From: Archegozetes longisetosus
Taxonomy: Eukaryota > Arthropoda > Arachnida > Sarcoptiformes > Trhypochthoniidae
Length of the DNA stretch: 64,000 nt
Direction of reading: 5' to 3'
Assembly: GCA_018873245.2 (NCBI GenBank)
Contig: JAEMBT020000006.1
Location: 7,523,855 to 7,587,854, forward strand
This document shows, piece after piece, positions 48,611-60,233 of the stretch; the first letter of the stretch is position 1, and every line of letters begins with the position of its first letter. The notes under the pieces are model-generated. The model ran no database searches, was not told the DNA's origin, and saw only the letters and a list, made by a program, of their open reading frames with translations. Both the position numbers and the translations under genes were made by a program.

Positions 48611-51600
48611 ATGAGTGAAGAGGTTGCAAACAATGAGAGCAGTAATTCAATTGAAGATCGAGTAATGATTTGATAGATAATTGTATTTAAATTGATTTAT
48701 AAATGTTTATATTTCGACCAATTAATAGGTGATCGACTTGATAAATGGTGCTATTTATACAACAAAAGAGAGTGAAAGGGTGACAAACTTGAAACAAGTG
48801 CAAGAATTGGTTCTACATAATGACTTGTTGGACAACTTTTTGGAGGAAATCCTCGGCTTTCAAAACGACAAATCGGTAGAAGTGAGACGCTTTGTGGTCG
48901 GATTTGTAGAGAATGCTTGTAAGAAAGATCCGGAATATTTCCCGAAAGTTATCATGAATTTAAAGATGATGTTAATCGACGAGAACGCAAATGTGGTGAA
49001 GAAAGCCATACAGACATCGAATCAATTGTATAAAGCGTTTATTAAATGGATTTGTAAAGCCAAAGTCACAGATGTGGTTGAGTCGACTTGGGATGTATGG
49101 TCTCAGATCAAAACTCATCTGTTCTCACTTTTAGACAGTGCAGAAAACGATGGCATTCGAACGCAATGCATTAAGTTTATGGAAATGATAGTTATATGTC
49201 AGACACGTAAAGATCAGTTCAGTACTGGAGACGAGTTTAATATCGATTATATGAATAACAATAAACTGGTTGATTTGGAGGCACTCGAAGAAGAGGGCAA
49301 ACAAGCCTTCGAACAGTTGATTATATTTCACGGAACACCTCATATTTCAAGCGTTAACTTAATGGCAACGATGCAATCGCTGACACTTATAGCCAGACAG
49401 AGATCACAATTATTTTTCTCTAAAGTGATTCAAGCATTGGAAGCACTTCACGCCAATCTTCCGCCAACTTTGGCCAAATCGCAGGTTAATTCAGTGCGAA
49501 AACAGATGAAATTACAATTACTAATCTTATTTAAACATCCGATTTCATTGGCTTCGTCTCAATATCAATCACAAATAACACAATTATTGAATGATTTGGG
49601 TGCCAGCCAGTCAGAAATCAATAAATGCTTACAAGAGGTTCGCAAAAGAGCCATCAAAGTGGAACCAAATACTACAGAAGTAAAGCGTATCAAATTAGAG
49701 CCTGACGAAGACGATGACGATAACGAGCCGCCAATCATTCCACCATCAAAAATCACTCGAAACGAAGCTAACACTGCTATAGATATAACTGCTGAAGATA
49801 TAATTCCACGATTGAATGTTATATCAAATATTAGCGATTTAGTGTTGGTTTCAATGCTATCATTGCCAGATTCAATGCCCGATCATTTTCAGGCCTCGTA
49901 CACACCAGTGGCCGCTGCCGGCACTCCTTCGCAAATCAAACATTTAGCTAGACTTCTATCATCACAAATGATCGCATCTGGTCTTGGTCTGTACTTTGTC
50001 TATAATTATTTTCAGTAGTCTTAGTCTTTAACGATGAAATTAAATTTTCAAATTAGGTAAAGGAGTTGAAGAAATGGTTGCAAGAATGACAAATTCATCG
50101 AGAAAACTACAAAGTTCTGATCAGAAGAACGAACAAAATCAAAAGATAGCTATTGCTATCGGGCAAAGTATAGCTCAGGAATTGAAAAAACAAGAACAAC
50201 AACAGCAACAACACCAGCATCAGCAACATCAGCAAAAAGTGCGACTTCAACAGTCTGGCAAGACGCTAAGCGGAACTGTTAAAGTAAAACAATTAAATTT
50301 AGCCGAAATCACGAAACCTCTTAACGATGAACTCAAAAGCCGAATGGTTCTGGGAGCAGTCAATAGAATTTTGAAAGACGACAAAAAAGTATTCTTTTCA
50401 ACTTCACAACTAGAGACTAGAGTCAAGTTGTTAGCAATGCTTTCTTGTGATTATCACGAGTCACCTGAAATTCCATCACTTATCCGTAATTATGCTTTTG
50501 ATGACATTCGAAGCAGAAGTGAAATCATATTCAATACAATTTATAATGAGTTTCTTCTGGCGAAAATATCTGGTGGAGACTTCACTCACTACTCACAATA
50601 TTTGTCTAAGACTTTGCAAGACTTGATCGAAAAGCCAGAATTGAAAGATCGCGACCATTTTCTAATGAGATTTTATGTTGAGGCCCCACTACTGACTGAA
50701 GAATCAATTGATTTACTGCGTAATTTTATTTTATCAGACAATATGTATACCATGTGCGTCAGCACTGGAATCAACATTTTGAAAACATTGATTGAGAAGA
50801 AAAAGAAGCAAAGTCTAAATTTGTTGTCAGTTCTATTAGGTCTTTGTGTTAATGAAAAGTTAGACGTTAGGACACAAGCAGTTAAAACAGCTAAAAGTTT
50901 ACATGAAATTTCCAACCCTAATATACGGCTTCCTATTGAAGAGTTCGCATTGAAAACTTTAAGACATCTACTCGAACCGAAACCTCCAGCTTTTATCGAC
51001 AAAGAAAATACTGGTTTATGGTCTGACGACATCATAAAGATATGTCTTGTTCTTTATTTGAGTTTATTGCCAACTAATCATAAGCTGATACATGATTTGG
51101 CTGTCGTGTACGTTGGCACCAGTGCTGATACCAAGAGAATAATATTGCGAGTGCTCGAAGGTCCAGTCAAAGGAATGGGAATGAATTCGCCTGAATTGTT
51201 ACTACTTGTTGAAAATTGCCCGAAAGGTGCCGAAACGTTAGTCACAAGAATCATTCACGTTTTGACTGACAAACAGCCACCAAGTTCTGAACTCGTTTCT
51301 AGAGTTAGAGACTTGTATCAGAAAAGAGTTCCAGACGTCAGGTTTTTAATACCAGTTCTCAATGGATTGTCGAAAAAAGAAGTTATTTCAGCGTTGCCTA
51401 AACTCATCAAATTGAATCCTGTTGTTGTGAAAGAAGTATTTAATCGTCTTCTAGGAGCTCATGGTTTGAATCATTTGATATATTTGTGATATATTTATTA
51501 ATAGAACTTTTATATTTTAGTTGAATCAGGAACCAATTTCCAAAGTCCTTTAACTCCAGCTGAACTCTTGATAGCTTTACATAATATCGACACAACTAAA

Positions 51601-52173
51601 TGTGATATGAAAACTATAATAAAAGGTTTGTCGGACGAGTTTAATTTCCTGAAATTGATATTAATCAAACGTTTGCAAATTATTTCAGCTACAAATTTGT
51701 GTTTTGCTGAGAAAGTCTATACAGCAGAAGTACTCGCAGTTGTGATGCAGTTGTTGATGGAACAGAACCCTTTGCCAACTTTGCTCATGAGAACAGTTAT
51801 ACAAAGTTTATCACAATATCCACGATTAATTGGATTTGTGATGAATATATTGCAGAGATTGATACTGAAACAAGTTTGGAAACAGAAGAAGGTTTGGGAG
51901 GGATTTATTAAGTGTTGTCAACGAACTAAACCTCAAAGTTTTCAAGTATTATTACAATTACCTGCTCCCCAATTGAAAACAGTGTTTAGCTCAAGCCCTG
52001 ACTTACAACCAGCTCTTCAACAACATGTGGAGTCGTTTACAGATCATCAACGCTCACATATTCCTCAATCTATATTAGATGTCATATTTTCCGATGAATT
52101 AAAAACAAATGCTGAAACTAATGAAATGGAAACTCAAGAATCTGAACCGTTAGCTGAAGAATTGCCATCATAG
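48611..52173 (+). CDS. SYMPK: Symplekin, scaffold of the mRNA 3'-end processing machinery
   Basis: Nuclear scaffold linking CPSF, CstF and Ssu72 in cleavage/polyadenylation and in histone pre-mRNA processing. Four exons on the plus strand: 48611-48661, 48729-49986, 50057-51463 and 51521-52173. They sum to 3369 nt, 1122 residues (human about 1270). The N-terminal HEAT-like region ([37 protein letters not shown]) is the part known to bind Ssu72. A linker has two sumoylation-type motifs, IKVE (326-329) and IKLE (338-341), before an acidic run. A Gln/His-rich stretch follows in exon 3. The symplekin C-terminal domain spans the last two exons ([36 protein letters not shown]). Introns are 57-70 bp and phases match. 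Confidence 0.93.
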
Positions 52174-52805
52174 ATTAACTTATATTCTAATATTTTGCCT
52201 GTATTCAAGTTAATTCAATTAATAAATCAATGCTCAAATTCAAAATGATTGACACATGATGCTAAAAATTTTAGCTTTCTATTCACTTTGCTTAATACTG
52301 ATTGATTTGATTTTCTAAACTTTTAGCAACCCTTTGGTTATAAGCTAACATTTGAAAACTTTTAAACTTCTAAATGACACGTGAAGCCATGCTCAAATTG
52401 ATTTAAACTGATTTTTGAGTGTTTGAGTAAATTATTATTCCTTAAATTGAGTGACGGCTGAATTGTGAAGCATTTTAGCGCCGAATCCTAAGAGAGAGAA
52501 TTATATTTTATAAGATTACACTTGAGTGACAGTAAACTATTATTGATATCGAAGAGGTTAAGAGTAATGTGTAGAGAGTAAAAACAAATAATGATTGAGC
52601 GTTGAGTATGCGCTTTGGTTTGAATGGACAGTACTATAGGAATGGGAGGTTTGCTTAGTGTTAGGTTTGCGTTTGGGATGTCATTACGAAATGGCTGTTT
52701 TCAATCAGTCATAGCACTACTTATTCGCTAACTTATCCTTTAAATCATTATTTTTAAGTTTTATTTCATTCAAAAGCTCCTCAAATGACTATAGAAGGAT
52801 CTAAA
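52174..52805. other. Spacer between symplekin and Homer
   Basis: About 630 bp, taking in the symplekin 3' untranslated region and the Homer 5' untranslated region and promoter. No other coding signal. Confidence 0.55.
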
Positions 52806-55800
52806 ATGGGGTAAGTGTCAACTTATATGACTGTTTGGTTTAATTAGATTTTACTCTATTAGGCTTTTATGGATAGGATTGTATTTCAATATGAGTAGTA
52901 GTGATAGCAATGTATAGACAATTGATACCCAGAATCTGTATTCTAAACCCACACTTACAATATTGAAGTTGATTCATTCAAGTAATTATACTTCAATGTA
53001 ATTATTTATATTTGGGTTATATTGATTTCTATTGAAACTATAGATTCTATGCTATTTTACACTAGCTAGCAATTAACAGACCTAGACATGGCAAATATGT
53101 TTATGCTCATCTGTCTCAATGCTATCTTTCCGCAATTCTAATCAACACTCAACTTCAATTTTTAAACATCTCCCAAATTTATCAAGTTAATCACATTTAG
53201 TTTTATTAGATTTAATCACTTTAGGCTCTCAATTGATGTCTTTAACAGTCCTAGATAATTTCTAAATTTTCATTTCGTGTAATTTTCTGCTAGAATTGAA
53301 CTGCTCCTTAGCTGTCTTATGACTTATGTTGAGTTTTTTTAATGTCATGAATATTTTCGATGTATTATTCTTATTACACGATTTCGAAGATTAAAAATTA
53401 AGTTCTGTAGCTAAAGTCACAAAATAGTTTTATATTCAAATGTAATTTCAGTGAAAGTAAGTTATACGGCATTGAAATTATGCGAAATCGTGTATAAGGT
53501 GCTGTTAATTGCTATTCACGCGAACTTTCAGCATTGTTTTGCTCAACAATTGATTATGAATGTAATGATAATAATATAAAATAATTTTCTCATTAGAGAA
53601 CAGCCCATTTTCACAACCAAAGCACATGTCTTCCATATAGACCCTCAAACTAAGAGGTCGTGGATTCCGGCAAGTTCTCAAGCGGTTAATGTTAGTTTTT
53701 TCTACGATTCCAACAGAAACTTATACCGCATAATAAGCGTTGAGGGAACGAAGGTATAAGAGTTTGTTATTCTTTTCTACTCATTTCACTCAATCAAAAA
53801 TGTGTCCCAATTTCTGGAAAGGATTTTGCTTTCAAATTTTTGCAAAATCATTAAATTCAGGAATAGGCAACTGACACATCGAAATTATGAGTCGTTCGTT
53901 CCGTGTGTGAATTCATTTTTGAAATTATATTTTGCTTGAATAGGCTGTCATTAATAGTACAATTACTCCAAACATGACTTTCACTAAAACGTCTCAAAAG
54001 TTTGGCCAATGGTCTGATATACGAGCAAATACTGTCTATGGTTTGGGATTTGCATCAGAACCTGATCTGAATAAGGTTAGGGAAAAATAAGATATTCCAC
54101 ATGCTGTCGATTGCATAAATTTTACATTAAAAAGTTTGCTAAAAGACTTGAAACTTTATAAATGGTTATTGAATGCATTGCGAATCAATTATAAAATGAT
54201 TAGGAAGAGAACTAGCATTGGAAACATGCAACCGTTGCGGAGTCATTTCAATCGAAACAAACCAATGCATGCTCTGAACCTTTTGTTGTTTAGGAACTAG
54301 AAATTAATTTCCAATAGAATTAGTTTCTCGATGAAAACACTTTTGAACAAAGCAATATTGTATACATTCTCTTGATTTGCATTCTTGTTCAAAGCCGCTC
54401 CGTTGATCATGAAATATATCTTAAGACATTTTAAGACACATAAAAGTATACGTTTTATTTTTACACTGAAGCAGCTACTCTTGTTGAGAATAATTGAAGT
54501 CGATTGAAAATTTGCTCTTTGCTATAAGCATAGTGTTAATTATTTGCTTGAATGGTTCAGTTCATAGAAAAATTTCAAGAAGTGAAAGAAGCAACACGAA
54601 GCGCAGCGCAACAGAAAGTACAACAGCAAAACGGAACAATCGGTTCGATAGTATCATCGAATGCAAACCAGAGCGGAGGGAATCGGGAGTGTTCACAGCA
54701 GGGCAGTGATATGGGCAACGATGACACGATAGTGACAGGTTCTAATGCTCAATTATCTTACGACCCTTCAATTAGTGTAACCTTGCCTCTGCATTCTAAT
54801 CATCATAAAGGTACACTAGTGGCTCACCAAAGAAGCCAGAGTCTCTCTGGTCTTCAGGCAAACAAAGTAAGAAACCAAACTATTGATTGAATTAAGTGAG
54901 TTTTTATTAATATGAAATGGGGTTTTCTCTGTTGTATAAGTTATTAACAGAGAGCCCCAAATACTCAAATAAGGAGAAGCAATCGTGTTCAATAGCATTG
55001 CCGCAGTCATCAACTGAAGCACAGCTCAGATATGAGAACGAAAGACTCAAATTAGCGCTCGCACAAAGGTATGCATTGCACTCAATTCTCCTACAGTAAA
55101 GCCTGTCTAACTTCAATCTCCTGTTAACTCTTTTTTATATGTCGATAACTAACAAACAATGCTTTTCAATTGCATTTTTCTATCAGACTTTTCAATAACA
55201 CTTTCATTAGAACTTTTATGTCAGTTGAAAACTATTCAACTGCATTGTTATAGACAGGTTTTACTGTACTATTTGAACCATTTGAAAACCTATTAATAAA
55301 GTGATCCTCTTTTTAAAGTTCCACAAATGCCAAAAAATGGGAAATAGAATTACAAACATTAAAGAGTAATAATACAAGACTAACTAATGCTTTGCAAGAA
55401 TCCACTTCAAACGTCGAGGAATGGAAGAGACAATTACAAACTCTTAAAGATGAAAACAGCAAAATGAGACTTAAGGTATTCGTTGATTTAGTCGATTTGT
55501 CACACATTTGTTGCACTTATTATATTAATGTTAACTGCGTATTGCTAACCATCGAGTCGAGTAAAAGCTTGGTCAAAATCTCTTCATCATTTTTTTCTTT
55601 AGTAATTTCGATAAAAGCCGATTAATAGCCGATAAATGAGAGTCATTTTGAACTTTATATCAATAAGACTCATCCAGAAGGGAGAACAACGGCAAAAGCA
55701 GTATTTAGTAGTTATAGTAATGGTCACACCATTTATAATGTGACCTCATGTTTAATTGGCAGAAATAGTTTTATTTAGACACAATTTTTGTTATAAACGA

Positions 55801-56714
55801 CAAAATGAATAAAAGTGAATATTTGTGTGTCTAAGGTTTGCTTGTGAGTGAATACGGTTATGTAGTTGAGAAATGTTTTTTTTATTTGACTTGAAATCAA
55901 GACGTTGGTATATCAATTAAAATATATACTCGATCCCAACTACGATGAGCAGCAATGTGTGCAATTAATTGAATTGTTTTCATGTCCTTAATTGGAAGCT
56001 TTTGTCAAACTTGAAAAATGAAATTAGCTTTATCTAATTAAATTATTTTTGGTTATTAGGTGATCGAATTGGAAGCAAGTCATGGTAATCCCGATGCAAT
56101 CGCAGAACTACGAAAAGAAATCAATCACTTGAGATCAAGAGCAGAGAACTTGGACTCAGAAGTTAAACAAAAGGACAAAGAAATCGAACAAATGAAGAAA
56201 CGTCTTGACGAACAATGCCACATCTATAGTACTTCACAAAAAGTTGAAGACAAGCTCAAGGTTTGTCAATCATTCGATTGATATTTAAATTTATTTCTTC
56301 ATTTAATGCCATTGAGCGCGCTGTGCATTCAAAAGAAGTTTGTCAAGAAATCAAAATTGAAAGTTTCTTACAAGTGCGCTACTACTCAATAAACTCTGCA
56401 ATAGTTTGTGAAATTTCGAAATTATCATTTCTGAAATGTGACTCAAATTCTGATTTCTTGACGAATATTCTGTTTATTTGAATGAGACCTGGAATATATT
56501 GAATAATTTAGAAAATTTCTTAAAGGTTTTACTAAATGAAAACGAGAACTTGAGAAGTCAATTGAATCGACTGCAAGATCAAAATGATAACAGCAAAATA
56601 ACTGATAAGGCGAGGAAAGGAATGTTAGAACAACTGAATTTACGATTAGCTCAAAATATACAAGAACTGCGATCTATACAACAAGAATTTACAGCTTTGT
56701 TAAACGCTTCTTGA
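52806..56714 (+). CDS. homer: Homer scaffold protein (EVH1 plus coiled coil)
   Basis: Postsynaptic scaffold. In known Homers the EVH1 domain binds PPxxF motifs of mGluR, IP3R, ryanodine receptors and Shank, and the coiled coil tetramerises. Eight exons on the plus strand: 52806-52810, 53597-53753, 53944-54075, 54561-54866, 54953-55068, 55319-55475, 56060-56260 and 56526-56714. They sum to 1263 nt, 420 residues. The protein starts MGEQPIF as in vertebrate Homer, and EVH1 (1-~110) contains [36 protein letters not shown] and [12 protein letters not shown] Gln/Ser-rich linker follows, then the coiled coil (~215-420) with [17 protein letters not shown]. The first exon carries only five coding bases. 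The long C-terminal form is encoded; a short EVH1-only form cannot be judged. The fifth intron is mostly a MITE. Confidence 0.95.
55094..55266. mobile_element. TA-flanked MITE, family A copy 3 (Homer intron 5)
   Basis: A 173-bp element filling most of the 250-bp intron between Homer exons 5 and 6. The left end CAGTAAAGCCTGTCTAAC and the reverse complement of the right end CAGTAAAACCTGTCTATAAC agree at nearly all of the first 16 positions. TA flanks lie at 55092-55093 and 55267-55268. No coding capacity. This is the best preserved copy of the family in the window. Confidence 0.8.
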
Positions 56715-57305
56715 TTTAGTGGCCAAATTTAAAATTTTATTCAACTGATCTGTTATTATCTGAACCATACTTAAAGTTGTTTTGATCAATTGTAAAAATT
56801 ATATCAACCAAAATGACAAAAAGCTTAGAAATTATTCAACAAATAATTAGTGATGTCTTCGTATTAGTACTTAACTTAAGTAATTACAAAATAGTGTAAT
56901 GACATAATAAAATAGTGTAAATAAATAACATGACATGACATGAGATGATGAAATAATAAAAAATGTTTAAAAGTTACATTTTTCATTCATTTAATCGCTC
57001 AGAAGACAGGCGTAGAAAATTGAGTTTAGCTAACCTTTCAACTAACGTTTTCTTCCGTTTGACCATCATTCATATCTTTGCAAATCCTAAAGACTCAATA
57101 CCAGTAGTATTCTATTTATCCATCCTTATTTCAATTAAGAGATATTTTTCTTTTCTAATCTACTAGTTTTACCATAAGATCATAGATTTGTTATTTGGCA
57201 GACAAGCGTCTCAAACTACGAATAAATGTCTGATATTCTCGTTAGATGTATAGAAAGAGTGAGAAATCTGAATGAGAATAAATAGAGTGAATATAATATG
57301 GGAAA
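56715..57305. other. Convergent 3' region of Homer and the Spätzle-like gene
   Basis: About 590 bp between two facing stop codons. It should contain both polyadenylation sites; AATAAAA-type text occurs near 56907 and 56953 on the plus strand. No further gene. Confidence 0.55.
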
Positions 57306-60233
57306 TCACCACTTTCCTATAAAAATTCTTTTGATGGCTTCATTTATGCTATTAGTGGAAGATGTCTTGGGAGATTTCCAGCACTTGCAGCTACCATTAA
57401 CTAAGAACCAATCATAGTACACTCTTATTATATAACAGCCAACTTTATCGAAGCCATCGCAGTCACTATTAGGCTTTTTAGCCTTTTTTGATGTCGGATC
57501 CTCATTCTCAACATTCGCTTCTGAACTAACTGCTGGTTTAGTAACTTTTCTACCTAATCTTGGACTGATTTTGTCACCGTTTTGTTGTTCGCCTATCGCA
57601 TCCATTCTTTGTAAATCGTGAATGAATGAAGGAAGTTCCATTATTGGAGTTACTTTTGGTTTCAGCTTGTGGTTATTATTTATGGATACAATATGATTAT
57701 TATGGTTGTAACTGATTGGAAACATTGGACTAACTGGAAAGTAAACATCTGGATAGAATATTTCGGCCACAAGAAGACTGACCCATCTGTAAGAGTAGAT
57801 CAATGATAGTTTAATTAATGATAAATTTTTAGTTTTGATTGAAGATGCACTAATTATTACAGGGCGTCCAATTTAACGCAAAGTTCATTTAGATCTATTA
57901 TAAATTTTGCATAAAACTAATGAATACCTGGGAGCTTCAACGCAAGCTCCTTCTAGAAATTCGCACCGATTCTTCCTGTAATTCAATAGAAAAGATAAGC
58001 TATAATTAATCGATTCACACAATCCTTATATCAATACACTCACAAACAGCTCGTTCTTTGAATAGTTTGCGTGAAATATCTAGAAAGTCATAAATGAGAT
58101 AATGAAAACGGTAAATTATATCTTAAGAAAATTTTGATCTGAAAATTCACCCTTCGCTTGGAATCTGGACGACATATTTCCAAACCCCCTGATAATTACG
58201 AGCATAAGTTGGAGTAATATATTCATCGATAGCCGGACATGGAGTCAGAGGTGGTTCAGAAGTTTCAGGTAATAAATCTTCGGGTTCTAGTGGTTTTCTT
58301 CGCCGTGATGGATATTTATCAGCGATTGGCGAATTTTGAAAGCTAGATATATAGTCAATTATCGAAATAAGCGGATTATATCCATTTGAGCTGCTCATGG
58401 TTGAGAGGGCGGACAATACTTGAGATATGGTTGATTTATTAGTATTGGTATTAGTGTTTTGTGACGATATATCGTTCGGAGGAGAACCATATTGGTTAAC
58501 AAGAGAAGCAATGTTGCCTATTGTGGCCGCACTACTCACTGCAGACACAACATTACTCAAGAATGACTTCGAAAAAGGTCCATCTTCTTTCAACGACTCT
58601 ATCGCCTGACATAATCTAAATTTCATAGAAACTTTCATTCTATTTTAATCTTTATTAAGAAAACTTTTCTTTATGTCTCTTACGAATTTCCATCGCATAA
58701 GCTTTGCCGATATAGCTTAGTGCTGTTCTCCTTTGCGTAAGTTATTGATGCGTTTGTGTTAGTGTTGGTTGAGTTGTCTTTTAAATTAACTTCTCGAATA
58801 AATCTCCTTTGGTATGATGTGGGCCTGTATTAGAGATGAAGAATAATGCTTTAAAATTTACGGAATTTATGCTCATTTATAAAATTTCTATGCAAAAACT
58901 AAAGACTGAAAAAATAGGATGAAGAAGAAGCATAATTATGCTATTTTTATGCTTTTATTCTTTATAGCATAATAGTTCATCTCTAGTTTGTATAAAAAAA
59001 AGTTATTAACGAAATGGATCTGAGAATATTAGTATTCCAAACTCTTGTCAAGAAATGTCATAAAATATTTAGCAAATCTCAACTACAAACCAGGCAAAAT
59101 TGAGTTTAGGAATAAAAATTGAATATTTGCCCTCAAAAAATTATAAAACATAGATGAGTTTTTATGCATTTCTAACCTAATAAGTCTAAAGTGAACATTA
59201 AGATAGCTTACTGTTCAAACAAATCCGATGCTTTGAAAAAACGAGCCACTTTTGGTATGCTATGCATCTCTTGCTTTAGTACTGGAAGTGCATTTGCTAG
59301 AAAGTGAAGTGTTTTATTTTTGATGATTTCACTAAATAGAAACATTAGTTATATCATAGCTATAAGACAATCAATTTGGCAGTCGATTTACAATGGATAC
59401 GGCTGTCCCAATACATTCTGTCCCATTGGGTTTTTTGGTACAGATCCTTGGTTCAGATCTCCACACAATGTATGCTTAGGAGAGAAACGGTTTGCAACTA
59501 TGTTTAGACCTATTTATTTTTAAGAATACACTCATTATCACACCAGCTACTGTAAGAAAAGCTTTGTAGAGTTCAATATCAAATCCTTTTTTATTTATCG
59601 TGCTTCAATTGCTTGTACTAAAGGTTAAAATCATTGATCTGTTTAGAGAAAGATGAATTCATTAAAAAAACTTTCAGTATTTTTTGTTATAAATCGATTG
59701 AAAGATTGAGGCTTAACATGTTTTTATAGAGTTCATTTGGTTCTTATTACTTATGAAGGGCTGGTTAGTCTATTTTCATATAATATTTAAAATTAATCAA
59801 TGAAACTAGAAATGAAAACCTTGAATTATGGATGGAAAACTTGCAAAGTTTAGTTTATAACTTATAGTAAAAAGGATTAGATATTGGCACTGCATTCATA
59901 GATACAATAAGAGTGCACACATTCGTCAACTCTATAATAGTTTGAGATTAAATCATATCAAACCTGGACATTCTATATTAGTTGGAATATATGGTGGTTT
60001 CCTAACTTTCGGTGGTTTATTCAATTGTGTAGACGCTTTGGAAAATGCGTAATAACCCGAAGGGATGTCATGATTTTCAGTCAATACCTTACCAACAGTT
60101 AACTGCAAGCTTAGGTAGCAACAAAAAAGTACCTAATAGGAGATGTCAAATTGAAAATAAGTAATAAAAACACGATTAAAATACAATTCTAATAACTAAG
60201 TATGTGACTTACTGTTGGATTGTTTGATCTCAT
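57306..60233 (-). CDS. Spätzle-like secreted cystine-knot (neurotrophin-fold) ligand precursor
   Basis: Spätzle-family pro-ligand; relatives are cleaved and then bind Toll receptors in immunity and development. Seven exons on the minus strand: 60213-60233, 59964-60132, 59212-59296, 58151-58615, 58044-58079, 57928-57975 and 57306-57786. They sum to 1305 nt, 434 residues. A short hydrophobic signal (VLFCCYLSLQLTVG, ~8-21) follows the seven-residue first exon. A Ser/Asn-rich prodomain leads to RRRK (196-199), a likely furin-type cleavage site. The mature part begins near Cys218: CPAIDEYITPTYARNYQG, VWKYVVQIPSEGYF, RCEFLEGACVEAPRWVSLLV and, at the end, GCYIIRVYYDWFLV with GSCKCW. Roughly 90 polar residues separate the last two blocks. 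It seems closest to the Spz3/4/6 group rather than Spz1, but the subtype is uncertain. Confidence 0.85.
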
